From: Epiperipatus broadwayi
Lineage: Eukaryota; Onychophora; Udeonychophora; Euonychophora; Peripatidae
Reading direction: 5' to 3'
DNA length: 64,000 nt
Assembly (NCBI GenBank): GCA_028023455.1
Contig: JAQFVV010006274.1
Span: 1,426,001 to 1,490,000 of the forward strand
The position numbers were made by a program, and so were the translations under genes. This document shows positions 34,700-48,262 of this stretch, piece after piece. Numbering within the stretch: the first letter of the stretch is position 1; every line of letters begins with the position of its first letter. Under the pieces are notes generated by a model. It saw only the letters and a list, made by a program, of their open reading frames with translations. It was not told the DNA's origin and did no database searches.

Positions 34700-37150
34700 T
34701 GAATTGTACTTCAATACTGTAAAATATATACTTAAAGACAATATAATATACTAGTATAATAATGAGGCTATGAAACAAATGAGAAGAAAAAAAGCAATAC
34801 TTGTATTCTGGTATCTATTTCCGACATATGGGAGAACCATAGACTTAGGTGTATAATTTTATTTAGATATTAAAAGCATAAAGATAAACTAGTTTTGGAT
34901 TTGGGGTAATTTTAATTTTATTTAGGTATATAAATTTTATTTTATAGCAGAAAACATCTGCTTAACTACGATTATTTATATATAAAAAATGGTAGCCTAA
35001 ATCTAACAACTGAAATACAGTATACAGATTTAAAACATTCCTGGTAATTAAACATTTCAAATAACTATTAGATATGGAAATCAACAGTCATACATATAAA
35101 AAAGCAAGAGCTGTTCAAATGATATTAAAATCTTTAGAAAAACTATGTTTAAAATCTAAAAAATAATTAATCTACAAAGAAAATTATATCTAATAAGTAT
35201 TATACATCCAGTGACTGTTCTATATAAAATCATTTTCTGTCAAAGTAAACTTGAATTTGATTTAACTGCGCCATAGAAGTTATAATGAACATTAAGAAAT
35301 TTTTAATGATGAAAACTTGTGATTTATTTGGATGAGTGACTATTTATTTTACTATGATAAAGATAAACCACTTACTTATAATTTATCGCTAGGTTTTGGT
35401 TTCCTTTGTTTTAAATATATTTTAATTATTAAGTGACTAATGTAATTTTCAAATGAATGTAGTTTAAATGTTTCCATTAAACCAAGCTGATAATTACCTT
35501 TTATCTTAAAATGAATGACTATGGTATAAAACCGTACATATAAATAAAATTTTTAATTTTGTAAATACACACGGCTTTTTTCACTTTCAAATCATTTTTG
35601 TTATTGGAAATTTACTCTAGAAATTCACTTGAGAGATTATCTCAAATTATAGATTAAATTAGGTCTATATAAGATACACCTCACTTGTACATGAAGAAAG
35701 GGAGGCAGAAGCTAAAATGGTTAGACTGTAGAAAAATTAGCGTTGATTTAAAGTGATAATAGATCAGCAGTAAAGAGTGGTTCAATGGTAAACTAGTAGA
35801 CCGACTACCAGGGATTAAATATAAAATGAATAGTGGCGAACAAGAAGCAATTACTTGTTTATGTATTGAAAAGGTTATTATCAGCGAAGGATAATTAACA
35901 GAAGCTTAATCAAGCAGTAGAGAAGTTGGGAATGGAGCTGGTTAATATATAACATAAATTCTGAGGGTCTAAAAGGACCATCGCATGCGGGGGTGTGTAG
36001 GTTGTGTGCACAAAGGCGCTTCAACACAGGGGCATCAAGATGCCTAGATAATAAATAAATCGAATCACTTCATTGTTAGAAATATGTTTAGAGTGTAAAT
36101 ATTTTTTATAAAAATATGGAACACTTTTTTACTTAAACTAATTACGACAATTTCTCAAGCTGTGAATTTTGAGATTCGAGCTCAAAATATACTATATATA
36201 TATATTATTATTATCTTTGTGCTAAACTAAATAAGCTGCATGCCATTTTCTTGTGATAATACAATTATATGTAAATATGTACATTTCCAAATCACTTTAG
36301 TATTAGAAACATGTTCTTCTTTAGTTGAATATAAATGCAATACTCTTTTACTTAGATATGTTGTGACAATTGCTCGAACCCCATTGCACAAAAGGAACAG
36401 GTCTACACCTTTTTGTAGGTATAATTAATAAAATTTATATATAAATGAAAATATTTAGTTTCCAATCACTCTTATTTTAATATCCTAATCCATATAAAAA
36501 AGAATATATTATTATTAATGATTTATTTAAAAATAAAACTTATTTTAAAAATATGTGTCGTAATTACAGTAATTCTACATATGATGTAATTGTATTAATG
36601 CTTTTTTTTCACATTTCATCTGTATTATTTAGGATAGTAGAGTCCTGGGATTGATTTTTCTATTATCTTGTGCAAAAGTTTTTTTAATAACAATATTAAC
36701 TTTTTCTTATTTAGTATGCCATATTATATTTTTACACATTTTATTGAATAGCTTTTCCTATTTTTAATAACAATATCTTTTTTAATGCCGTATTATTGTT
36801 TTAATGGCTCTCTGGCATAGCTCCTTCGAAAAGCGCTTTAGAAATAAATGAATAGAATAATAATATATATTTGAGTTTGTGTGGGATATTACCGTAGAAT
36901 ATCTGATTTTATTACATATATAAACCACACATTTCGTTATTTAACAGTTACATTTGTAACTATGTATTTTAAGAAAATAAATTATTTAAAGATTTCTATT
37001 TGTTATATATTCTTACATAATTTCCTGCTAAAGAAAAGAGAACGAGTGTAAAAAAAAGGAGAAATGAGAAAAAGAGCAAGTTTTTATTAAGCATTTGGTA
37101 TTTGGACTGTAAATTTACATTGACTACTGATATAACATTTTTTTTAAAAA
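34700..37150. other. A+T-rich non-coding stretch
   Basis: No gene is recognised. A G+C-richer patch at about 35930-36050 ends in ATAATAAATAAAT and may be an old retroposon tail. Near 35775 there is a tRNA-D-arm-like AGTGGTTCAATGGTAAAC. Two diverged segments, about 36063-36175 and 36290-36375, share ACAATT-CTCRA words and may be an old duplication. Confidence 0.4.
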
Positions 37151-37163
37151 AATAAGGTATTAA

Positions 37164-37523
37164 AAATAGTCAAAATAAGAATCATACATCACATGACCCT
37201 ATTCTCTTAAGCTTGTAAGTTATAAACAATGAGGATTGCCAATTCCTCAACAAGCTTTGTGATAAATGCTTAGCCAGAGAAAGCATTTAAAATCTCTGTA
37301 AGGACTCCCAACCCCTGATCATGGTTTCGTGCTTTGGCACTCCTCAGAGAGAAACCATGGTCAGGGGTTTGGGGGGAGGGGTTCCTGACACAGATTTTAA
37401 ATGCTTTCTCTGGCTAAGCATTTATCACAAAGCTTGTTGAGGAAATGGCAATCCTCATTGTTCATAACTTACAAGCCCAAGAGAATAGGGTGATGTGATC
37501 TATGACTCTTATTTTGACTATTT
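37164..37523. repeat. Foldback element, arms about 165-170 bp
   Basis: 37164-37327 and 37352-37523 are inverted copies, with outer ends AAATAGTCAAAATAAGA and TCTTATTTTGACTATTT and inner ends ATGGTTT and AAACCAT. The spacer is 24 bp. The arms include CAACAAGCTTTGTGATAAAT and AGCCAGAGAAAGCATTTAAA. The right arm carries small insertions near a G run. Confidence 0.85.
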
Positions 37524-37689
37524 ATAATCTCTGCCTTATGTGATGTTATATTGCTAAGTCTACTAATATATGGTATGGCTGAAGATCTATCAGCCCCATA
37601 TAGCTATTTGAGTTTTTCAACTCAATAGATAGCCTTTAGATAAATGCTGGCTTTGGGTTGGTATTTTTAGATCTAGTGTCTGAACCCAC

Positions 37690-37842
37690 CCTGGCACCTC
37701 TCTCTGAGGAGTGCCAATGCATGAAATCATGGTCAGGGCTTGTGGGGTGGGGGGTGTCCTGACAGATTTTAAATGCTTTCTCTGGCTAAACATTTATCAC
37801 AAAGCTTGTTGAGGAATTGGCAATCCTCATTGTTTATAAGGT
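37690..37842. repeat. Third foldback unit with inverted loop segment
   Basis: It repeats the inner part of the right arm in the same orientation (GATTTTAAATGCTTTCTCTG through CAATCCTCATTGTTTATAA). The adjoining loop segment (CTCTCTGAGGAGTGCCAA) is in the opposite orientation to the loop at 37328-37351. Confidence 0.8.
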
Positions 37843-37849
37843 ATTAATG

Positions 37850-39400
37850 TTCAAAATAAATTATTAAAAATTTATATTCTTGATTTGTAATAAATGTTGT
37901 TTAAATTATTGTATAAGAAGTATTTAGAATTGTAGTAAATTTGCAAATAAATACATTTTTGGTTATTCAAACTAACAATGTTGTAAAAATGGTGACATCA
38001 AAAAATATCAAACTACAATAGCAGAACTCATCAAGGTGGAGCTAAATCCTTATGTTGCCGATTTTTGATTTTCTTGCCACCTATGGAATTTTTCAAACTA
38101 AAATTTTATACTATAATGTATAAGGAAAATATGCACATTACAAAAGAAAACTTGTGGAAATTCTCACTAGGGGCAAATTATAAAAATAAAATACTACATT
38201 CTGGAATGCGGCATTGTTAAACATATATAGAAAAGCGTGATTTGGATAAAGGATTTTCCCGGTGAATTTTGCTACCATAGATTCCAAAGCGAATCTAGGG
38301 ATAATTACAAACCACATAACATATGCTATTCAAATGAATTTTATTATATAAAGTTACTTATGTATATGAGGATTATTTTGTAAAATATTTGTTGTTATTT
38401 AGATAAACAGCAAATAATTAAAGTGCTAAAAGTGCTTACAAAATATTTTATCTGAACCAATTGCTTGATGTTTTTTGTTTCACTTATTATAATCTATCAA
38501 TAAACAAAAGAGAGTCCAAGGCATTGTAGAATGGCTTCTAAGAATTTCAAATAAACAATGTAAATGTGAAACAAAGAAAATCTTTAAAATTCCTAGATAC
38601 CTCACTATATAACTTGACTATATGTTAAACTGAAATAACAAGCATATAGAAAAAAAATTATTCTATTCGTAAACAAACATTTGAAATTGAGAATTTAACT
38701 TTTTAGTAAGTGAACTAATTAAAACATTGACTAAAATGGACTGAGTAAAATTGATTGGTATTTATCACATTGTGGCTACCAATGTCTGGAGAGTTTTATG
38801 TAAATAAAAAGTAAATATGTGAAGAATTTTAATTTTTTAATATTCTATTGTGGTTTTGTTAAACAAAATTATATAAAAATTCATTTTGTTTTAACTAAGT
38901 AATTTTATTTCAGGGATGGGTTGGTCTTTTACACTTGATGAAAAACATTTAGATATTTAAAAAAATGCATGATCTTACTTGCAAATGGTAGATTTATTAA
39001 AATTGCACAAATTGATACTTATAATGTATAAATAATTACTTATTTATTATAAATATGATTTTGAATCAATATTTGAAAAAACAAAATATATATAATACAA
39101 AAAAATATATTTTATTTTTTTCAATTTTTTATTGCGAATCTATTAATAATATCTCATAATTTTATTTTATTTTTTGCAAATTCTGATTCAGTATATAAGA
39201 ATACTAATGAAGAGCTGATTTCACATTAAAATGTAACTGAAAAATCTGCATTACTGCACAATCAGTGCTTCTACAATTATAATAATTTGCTTATGATATT
39301 CATTGTAGCACTTAAAAACTTTATCAAAAAAAGAATATGTAATTTCATTTAGCATGGGATAAAATGTTTTATTTTTTGATTTTTACAAAACACATATATT
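37850..39400. other. A+T-rich non-coding stretch
   Basis: No gene or clear repeat was recognised. Confidence 0.5.
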
Positions 39401-39412
39401 AAGTAGAACTGG

Positions 39413-39540
39413 AGCCTTGATAAATGGGAAATCAAGTGCCATTGCAATGCACTCAGATCAGCTCTGTTCATGAGACCAGGTGTGCCAAAATTTATCTTAC
39501 ACAAAGATATCTTATACTCACACAGTGGTTCTGATGCCAA
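39413..39540 (+). other. G+C-richer island, candidate exon or old repeat
   Basis: A 130-bp island of balanced composition sits in very A+T-rich DNA. The + strand has AG at its left edge and GTAAGT directly after it (39541-39546), like a donor. One + frame is open throughout and includes RPGVPKFILHKDILYSHSG. The minus strand also has an open frame of 63 codons (39349-39540). No family is recognised. It could equally be a conserved fragment of a dispersed repeat. Confidence 0.25.
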
Positions 39541-39549
39541 TGTAAGTAC

Positions 39550-42500
39550 TGATATTGCACACTTTAATTGTTTATGCTATATGAAAATTATATGTGCTTA
39601 TTAGTCTTTCAAGAGACATTTGATTTGAAAGCACAAATATAATAACTGGATTACTTCTTGTATGAAAGAAGACTTTTCACTTGAGAAAAATACATAGTGT
39701 ATGAATATTAATGGATTATTACCATTTTATGTTGTTTTTACCACATTATTATTGATATTAAATAAATTTTGTTATATATATTTTTTCATAGTATATTGTT
39801 ATTTATTTAGCTCCCTGATTGGTCTTTAGAGATCCTCAGGACACTGCATACTCTAATTAAAGAAAATAGAAGTAACTAGATGATATGAGATATTACAAAA
39901 AATATAATTTTATATGATAAAATCTAGCATGACAAAATAATATGCTAGTTAATTTAACAATTAAAATAATAAAGATTTACCATACAAAATTGCTATCCCT
40001 GTTAAATAAGAATTTAAAATGAAATACCAATATAACATCAATTATTAAAATAGACATAATTATAACAAATAAATAAAAAAAAATTGTCTTTCTTAGAAAT
40101 GATATAAAATCATTGTTAATGCATATTTAAAGTTCAATTGAAATATTTAGACAACAGAAAGTTTATTGTTTTAAAAATTCAAATCAATCAATCATGTATT
40201 CAGGTAGCTCCAGAGTTAAAAACAAAACAAAACATAGCTATGTTTGGGATTCAATTAATTTACGTAGCTTCATTTTTTTTTTTACAGGGATTTTACAAAT
40301 CTTTTAAATATCAGCACTTTTTTGTCTTCTTTTTCTCCAGCAATCTTTTCTTTTAGACATATCTTAACATCATAGATTGAGGTATTTGGAAGACCAAATC
40401 ATTGCAAATGTTGTATTTGTTCATAGTTACATAGATTCACATTTAAAAGAATTTATGAATTCAGGTTATGGATTATTTTTTGGTGGGATCATGAATACCA
40501 TTGTCATAGGATCAGTTAATTGATAAGGGGTGCACTGTTTTTAGCCAAAAGTTCTTTTGATGCCCATGTTGTTAGTTCTCTCTGGCAAAGCTTCCAGCTA
40601 TAATATTTTTGAGGATCCATGACAATGGCTATTATTTAAAATTTCAGGAATATCTTATCAAATATTATCAATGATCTACAAAAGAATTTCTTGTGTTAAT
40701 TTTAACTTAACTTATTACCATATAAGGAAATGTATCAGAATTTTTTAAAATTAAATTATTATAGTGTTCTATAAAAGAATGTATGCTTTTGAAAATCCCT
40801 AACTTACTTTTGGTTAATTTCATTTTATAATGATTTTAATCTACTCTTAGTACTGTATTTTTTTTTACAACAAAAGAGAAAACGTTTTAACAAAAGGACA
40901 AAAGAAAATCTCTTACTTAACTCTTAAGGTGTTCAAATTCTGTTTGGCTGAATGAGTTAAAACTCTAAACTTTTGATTGGTCAATTGCAGAATCAGCAGT
41001 AAATATATATTCATCTTTTAATATATTCATTTTAGTTTCCTTTGTAAAAAAGTATATTAATAATTTGTCAGATTATGAAAGTGAATGAAAGTTTTTTCAA
41101 AAATAAATTTCTATTTATAATTATAAAAATATTGGATAGTGGAAGATCTAAAAAGTTCATAACAAATTAGAAAGTGCTGCAAACATCATTGATTTCTTTT
41201 TCGATTTACATTAATGTAGAAGTAAATAATTTTTTACTAAAATCGTACTGTTTTTACTAAAATCTTATTATTTTTGTAAAATAATTATATTTTTAGCATA
41301 TTTTATAAAAATACGTTATAATATGTAAAAAAAAAAAAACTTAAAAAACACTCTAAAACATTTATTTTCAAACTCAAAACAAAGAAGTTGGAGCAGTGAA
41401 AATTATGGACAGGTGCTCTTCTTTTGTTCATGATGAGAACTAACCAATCAGCATCCAGGAAAACCTGCCTTCTCTCTTTGTTGTAGCTTTGAATGCCTAT
41501 ATTATTGATTTTTACTTGTAAAATAATTCAAGAGAGGGCATCATCTTATGGTACTTTTTAAGCTTTAAAATGAGCCTAAATACGCTATGGTAATGTAAAA
41601 ACTGCTGAATTTAGAGTGAATTAAGCTGTGTACTAGTTACTTGAAACAGTCTTGAAAGGGGTTAAAACTGTGAATGCTGATCATTTTTTAAATTTATCAA
41701 AATTAAAACAATAGAAAATCCCTTAACTTGAATTCTGATTAATTAGATAATAAAATAGAAGCATATCCCTTACCTGGTTATTATTAACACTTATCAGTTA
41801 GATAATGAGACTAAAAAATTTTAATTTAAATAATGGGGGGAAATGTTTTTAAAAAAAATGTTTAGAGAAAACATCAGTGTCAAAACCGTCCTGCAAATTT
41901 TTGAATAGACTCTAGCGATTAATATTTTTAATATGACATCATTTGATTTTTTTGTGCAATTAAATATTTTTTTACATATAATACAAAATTTATTTATATA
42001 TTACATTATAAATATTTAAACCTTCTAGTAATTAAAATAAAATATATTTTAAATTAATATATAAAAATTGTGAAAATAAGTATTTAACTGAAAATCTTCC
42101 TGATAATAAAGGAACACATTGTTATTGGCTTCATGATATCTATTCAAAAAGTTTGAAGAACAAAATGTTAGAAAGTAGAATTTTATTTTACTAAAAAATG
42201 ATATATTTAAAATTAGTTATCCTGAAAGAAACAAAAAAAAATTCTAAAAGTTAATAAATTATTGTTATTAAAATATTTCACTTGCAGTTTTTACAAAAAC
42301 AATTTTGTTTTGAGTCTCTAATAACTTTCCATGCCAATTTCTGTTTCTCATAATGTACTTTCTAAGAGCCATCTTTTTATAAATAAAATGTTTTCAAAGA
42401 CAATCCCACCTCCCCCTCCCATTAATGATGTAGTTTTTGATTCAATAATGTTTTTTACAAAAATATTGCATCATAATGATTAACAATTATTGAAAATCAC

Positions 42501-42770
42501 ATTTTTGTGATACTTAACAGGAAAAAGAACCCAAAGCATCAGCCAATCACAAATCACCACCTTCATAGCTTTGTCAGAACAATAGAATGTACTGTCAATT
42601 TCAGCCAAAGATTATATTTCTGATTTTTTTTAAAATTAATACATTAAAAATGAAAGCTGCATAGAAAGAATAACTGCAACTTGTCACATCCCGAAATTTA
42701 ACATATAAAATGCTTTACAACAAGGTACAACACTAGTGATCATAGCTGCATTCTGCTGCTTAAAATGTCA
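39550..42770. other. A+T-rich non-coding stretch
   Basis: No gene is recognised. The open frame at 40138-40356 is compositional. Slightly less A+T-rich patches at about 40440-40620 and 41390-41560 have no identifiable content. Confidence 0.5.
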
Positions 42771-42779
42771 AATATGATA

Positions 42780-45250
42780 GCACTCGACCTTTTTCTCTCT
42801 ATCAACATGTTAGATTCCAGAAAAAATTTCCACAACCAGTGACATAATTAATTTTTTTTTTTTTTTATATCTGTGACATTATATACATATATTATTGGTT
42901 TGATTTCTGAAATGTGTGCTGCTTTTTTTTACTCATTTTGACATTAACATAACATAATGTCCTAGTTAATACAAAAACTATTTAAGTATGTAGTCATATT
43001 ATTATTCATATAATAAAATTACAAAAAAAAAAAAAACGCAGAATAATGAGCACAAGAAATATGGATCATCCATAAAAAGTACATTTATAAAATCACAAAA
43101 TATAATGTTAATTAAGAAATATTTCATAAAAATCACAGAAAATCATATTGATTGATTCAAAAATTATAGGTTGTATAATAATTATTTTAATGTAACTACA
43201 TAATTGTTACAAAAAAAAATATTGAATACAAAAAAAAAAAAAAATCACAAAATTATAAACCAAAGAATTTTCATCAAGATAGTAGTAATAAAAGAAAATG
43301 ATTTCAATTTAAAAAATTAAGATTTGGTATCAAGTTGGTTAAAGTAAGACAAAGAGATAAATATGTGAAAAGATGGTTTCTGAGTTTATTTTTTATAGGG
43401 CACATATCTTAAAATCCTCTTGCACACAAATATGTTGTCGTGAAGGATAAGAGCATTTTCATTGTTTTTTCATTCAGACGTGTGTACCCATTTTCCCGCT
43501 TTGATCTAAAATATATTTACATTCACTGTGAGAAAGTTTGATTTTAATGTTAAATCTGAACTCATTTTCAGGAAATTCATATTCTTGATTATTTAAATTT
43601 GTAGTATTATTTCTAAGATCTCTGAAAAGATCTGGAATCCATAAATTAATCTCTCACCAGTTCATTTCTGATGGAAAATATTTTTCAAAACCATCATTCA
43701 ACGATTGTATATAGTATCAGATAATTTTATTTAACTCTAATTTATCCACATCTTGATGCTCATTAATAAAACCATAATAAGAAACAAACAGATTGCAGTT
43801 GCTTTCTTTTACTCTACCCCGCCAAAATTGAATTTTCTTTTTAAATCAATCAGTTTTTTTTATATAAATAAAATACATTCTTTCCCACTTCCCTCTAGAC
43901 TTAAATTTAAATCATTAATATAAAAAAATATATCACTTAAATAAGCTAGTTTTGCAACACATTCAATTTCATTAAAATAATTTGCAAATGATTTTTTTTC
44001 AGCCAAGAATACTTCTGTTTTTAATTCAAATAGCATACTTAGCATTTTACCTTGGAAGAGCTATCTGACTTCGGTATGAAATAATAATTCGTTGTATTCT
44101 GCTCTAACTTCTTGACATAGTAGTGACAATAGTCTGGAATATAACTTTTTTGTGTGAGATTTATGATTTTTATAGATTCAGCTAAAACTTTATTCATTTA
44201 TGGGGATAAATTTTTAGCTACTAATTACTATCAATGTATTATACAATATGTAGTTAATAAATTAGGGGTTGCTACTTGATCAATTTTTTTTAGTAACATA
44301 TCAATGCTTAACCACCATACTAGTTGCATTGTCAGTATGAAGCTAGTTCTAAACAACACACATGTTTTTTTGATGTCTTCAGAAATTAAATCAATATATC
44401 GAACACTATAGATTAATATAGTTTTTTTTTTTGGAAATATAAGATGATTTACCAATTTTTATCTTGAATATTTTTGATTCTTTAATCGTGTTTATTAGCT
44501 GGATTCTATGTTTTCTGACAATGTAGCAAGAAATTCACTTTCTAATAGTATCATTAGAAAGATGTATAAGTCTGATTTTATCAGCATCCAATGATCCAAA
44601 TATTTCTGAACAAAGGATCTCATAAAATTGCTTTTATCAAAGGTTCTGCTTCTAAATAAGAACATTTTAATAGATATTTTTTCTGAACAAAAGTTTAAAT
44701 GTTTTTTCCTGTAAAACAAGTTCTTGCTTTTGTGTTCAAAATATTTCAATTTTTTTTTTCTAATTCTGAATGTTGCACTTCAAATATTGTAACATTTTTG
44801 ATAGTTTCATTGCATCATTAGATTGAACATCATGACAAATCACACACATCAAATGCACATCTTGTTCCATAGATTTAACCCAAAGAATAAATCCATACTG
44901 CTGATATTCATCATTGTAATGTCTAATGAGAGATTTTTTTTTTTCTTTTTCTTTGGTGTGCTCCCAGTTTCAGTTTGATTTGATTTTTTTTTTTTTTTTT
45001 TGACAGGTGGAACTGCTATTTAAAAAAAATGAAATAATGTTCCTTACTTCTATGTGTTCATTTTGTTAAAGGCCAAAAATATTTATTATATTATATTTCA
45101 AATTTATATTAATATTTTATATATTTCATGCATAAAAATATGTATGAAAACTACCAACCCTTAATTTAAAATGCTATTTGTCCAGTTTTGCTCCAACAGT
45201 TGTTTGATTTTAAAGCGGGATTATTTTGTTTTAATATAATTTGTTAATAC
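42780..45250 (-). mobile_element. hAT element, copy 2 of the 3.8-15.3 kb family
   Basis: It is colinear with the first hAT: GTTAGATTCCAGAAAAAATT near 42810 matches 3803-3825, AGAATAATGAGCACAAGAAA near 43040 matches 10995, and TTAAAATGCTATTT near 45166 matches 14049. It lacks the Gypsy, Tigger-like, tRNA-Gly-like and SINE insertions. The left terminus (CACTCGACC near 42780) is degraded and the right terminus was not found. Confidence 0.75.
43420..44900 (-). pseudogene. hAT transposase remnant (ZBED5-like), copy 2
   Basis: The minus-strand open piece 43860-44045 gives FLAEKKSFANYFNEIECV followed by AKLAYLSDIFFYINDLNLSL, a strong pattern for ZBED5/GTF2IRD2-type hAT transposases (usually FL-EK----F-------KLAYL-DIF--LN-LNLSLQG). 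The piece 44495-44749 covers a more N-terminal part with KKHLNFCSEKIS and FLATLSENIE. The C-terminal block lies near 43420-43560 and is uninterrupted at the point where copy 1 carries the tRNA-like insertion. Many frameshifts; inactive. Confidence 0.75.
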
Positions 45251-45303
45251 AACAATAGAAACCCTTTTTGATTTATTTAAAGAAACAAAGTAATTCATTT
45301 AAA

Positions 45304-45480
45304 ACAGTGTTTCTCAACTCGTGGTCCACAGAAAAATTTTAACAATCCACAAAAAGCTTATAAATTTATTCATATTTATTGCATATTTTTTTACAATCTT
45401 CTAAATTATATCTAATTTTATTAAATTTATCTTTAATTCAGTTATAAAATTTTATTTTGTTTATTAATTGTTTTATTCAT
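45304..45480. mobile_element. hAT terminal fragment
   Basis: It begins CAGTGTTTCTCAACTCGTGG, a canonical hAT end, and continues with GTCCACAGAAAAATTTTA, resembling the reverse complement of the end at 58050-58105. There is no matching partner end nearby. Confidence 0.6.
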
Positions 45481-46028
45481 AGAATTCATAAAAAAGTAAA
45501 CTAAGAAACAAAATACTACACGAAGTACAAAAAAGTTTATACTTCCTAGTATCAGTCATCTCTTCATTAACAATTTTGCACACTTATATTTTACATGCTG
45601 AGCTGAACCTTGGTTTGTACAAAAATAACCTAACAGTTGTCAGTCATATGTTCTATGTACTTTGCCATAACTAGCTGATAGGAAATGTATTAGCACTGCA
45701 ATGGTCAGATTCAATCCCTTCTCATTGCACCTTTCAGTTTAACAACCAAACCCATCTGTGCTAGATTCAAATCCTCTTAACATCATTTTTTAAAAAAATA
45801 AACGTATAAACCTAACTATCATGGCTGGTTGTGCAGCATTATATATATGCACATAGGAATAAGTGCTGTACATACATAGGCTAGTAAGTGTTAGAGCAAG
45901 TATGATTTAAATTTTATATTTTATAAGGAAATAATTTATGCTGTAATTTTAAATAGAAATATCAATTTATTAAATGTATGAATAAATCAGCATTTATTTT
46001 TTATAGCGTCTGTATACAATTGTAATCA

Positions 46029-46239
46029 CATTCATATCGGCTTTTTTTCCAAACCAAATTGTGCAAACGCTTTTTGCGAGTGTTAAATAATAAATGAATA
46101 ACCTCTGACCCATACAAGATATAGAATTTATGCTGCATAAATTCTATATCTTGTATGGGTCAGAGGTTATTCATTTATTATTTAACACTCGCAAACAGCG
46201 TTTGCACAATTTGGTTTGGAAAAAAAGCCGATATGAATG
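46029..46239. repeat. Near-perfect palindrome, 104-bp arms and 3-bp spacer
   Basis: 46029-46132 and 46136-46239 are inverted copies with a single evident mismatch (GCTTTTTGCG against the complement of CGCAAACAGC). The spacer is CTG. The outer ends read CATTCATATCGG and CCGATATGAATG. The DNA could extrude a long cruciform. Confidence 0.9.
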
Positions 46240-46683
46240 AAATGTATGAAATATAAATTCGTATGAGGATGTATGATTCACCTTATATAATATATAGAGT
46301 GGGGTGATTTAGATTTGTAAAAAATAGCAAAAGGTTTTTAATTATATTAATTTAAAATAAAAATAATGAATTGAAATAAATTAGATTTTATAAATTTAAT
46401 CTTGTAATCATGTTAAAAGTATGCTAAAAATAGCATGCAAGTGGAAACTCAACAAAAGATAAATTTGAGTGTTCAGATTTAATTAATTATTAAACAATTT
46501 GTTGTACTAATGTATTAAGTCACTTAAGTGCATGACTGTGGATAGATAAGAGATAAAGTTAAAGATTGTATTTTCCCGCTCTGTACAAGATCGATCAAGC
46601 CAAGCATGGATTAGAAAGTAAAACCTCAGGACTCATACGTCATGTGCGATTGATCCAAAAATTTAGTAATAAAATATACCCAG

Positions 46684-47017
46684 TATAAAAGGACAATTTT
46701 ATTCATTTTGAGGGGATTGTTCTTTATTAGTGACCTTTATTATTAAGCTTGAGTTGGAGAGATTGATGATTATTAGATCTTGCTCTTTATTATTAAGTTT
46801 GGTAATGTAGTCAATTATTTAGTAGAGCGACCAATTCACAGAAGAATGGTATGCAGACTGTAAGAAGATGCTTCCAACAACTGAAGCTAACAATGTTAAT
46901 CATCCAGCAGCAGCCTACTGCCATAATGAAGAAGGTGCTATGCCCGACCCGAGAATGAACCACCTAAGGCCTGAAGATCCAGCACCTATCAGTCCAGAAA
47001 ATAAACTAGTAATATAA
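46684..47017 (+). other. TATA-like block with 49-codon ORF, possible retroelement leader
   Basis: TATAAAAGG at 46684 is followed by a leader containing two CTTTATTATTAAG words about 50 bp apart. An ATG at 46868 then opens a 49-codon frame to the TAA at 47015-47017. The predicted peptide is unusually non-repetitive and Pro/Asn/Glu-rich for this region (starts MLPTTEANNVNHPAAAY, ends APISPENKLVI). No family is recognised. It could be the promoter and N-terminal gag start of a truncated LTR element, or a chance frame in a G+C-richer patch. Confidence 0.25.
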
Positions 47018-48240
47018 AACCTAACAACCACAGAGCTCTGTTTAAGTCAATGTTTAAACTATCTAAACTCGTCTTCGGGGTTAATTGCTTATATAAATAA
47101 TCAAATGTAATTCAATTATAAATTATTCTACTTAAACTGTAAAACTTAACTCTTGTAAATTAATTATAAGTTGATAACACTGCAGTTGTGCCTATAATCT
47201 TTCTTTATTCTTATGTATTTCATATGCCAATACTTCAAAACAGCGAGCATTTTACTTTCAATAAATTTTAAAGATATAGTTTAAATTATCTTCGCATAAT
47301 TATTATCTAAATGTCATTTAATCAAGCACTGTTTCCAAAATCTTATATTTACAATAATAATGAATCACTCTGCATTCCTCATTATTAGTTATTATTTAAA
47401 ATGAATATACATAATGGCTTGCTCGTAAAACCCATCTTCAGTTTTATATGCATTGGTCTTTGGGATTATGAAAGTATATTAGTTATTTAGTTATTTTTAA
47501 GCAGCCCATCAAATATACTTTTATCTCCTCCTTTTTGTCTTTAATACTCATATGTATAGATTGAAACAAGCGAAACATATTTACTTTATAATTTTATGCC
47601 ATTTTTAGATGCTTAATTATTGAGTATTAATTAGAATTGGTTTCTAGTAGGGACTGGACATGCTATCATTCTGGCATATATATGATATTAAATATGTTCT
47701 ACTTTTTCTTCGCTTGGCGGATTAGATATCCTTTCTTCAAAGTTTAATGCTTTGTTGCATCTTCCCCTTAAGATGGGATCTCGGTCAAGGCCATCCCATT
47801 TTATCTTCCTTTGGGTTGTGCACTGGTAAGACCTGATATTGAATTCCAGGCAATCATGTTAGCCACTCCAATATTTTCATAGCAGGATGCTCCGTCCCAG
47901 GGTACCGGTGTTGGTCACAAAATCCCTCGATTCTAATCAATCCGCAGGGCAACTTCTGTATTGTTATTTGCCAGTGCTATGCTGATGTTAAATGAATCCA
48001 ATTCTATCCCCTTAATTGAATTGTTTAGTATTATTAATTTTGAAATATATCTTGTTCTGAGGTTCAATCTATATCATGGAGCAAGTTTTACTCTCACAAA
48101 TCTTTAATAAAATATTGTGTAATTTGAATGTAATAATGAATAATGTGCTAAAGACCAGTGCAACATTTTGTAATTGTAGCCACCATTTCAGTAGGAATTG
48201 GCATAATCTGATTTAGGCACAGCTTAGTGATTCTTTGTGT

Positions 48241-48262
48241 ATATATATATATATATATATAT
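48241..48262. repeat. (TA)n microsatellite
   Basis: About ten TA dinucleotides directly precede TGTAACGCCC. Confidence 0.85.

Noticed and set aside
35770-35825. tRNA gene or SINE head
   Set aside because: A D-arm-like word and a short hairpin are present, but no B box or acceptor pairing could be built.
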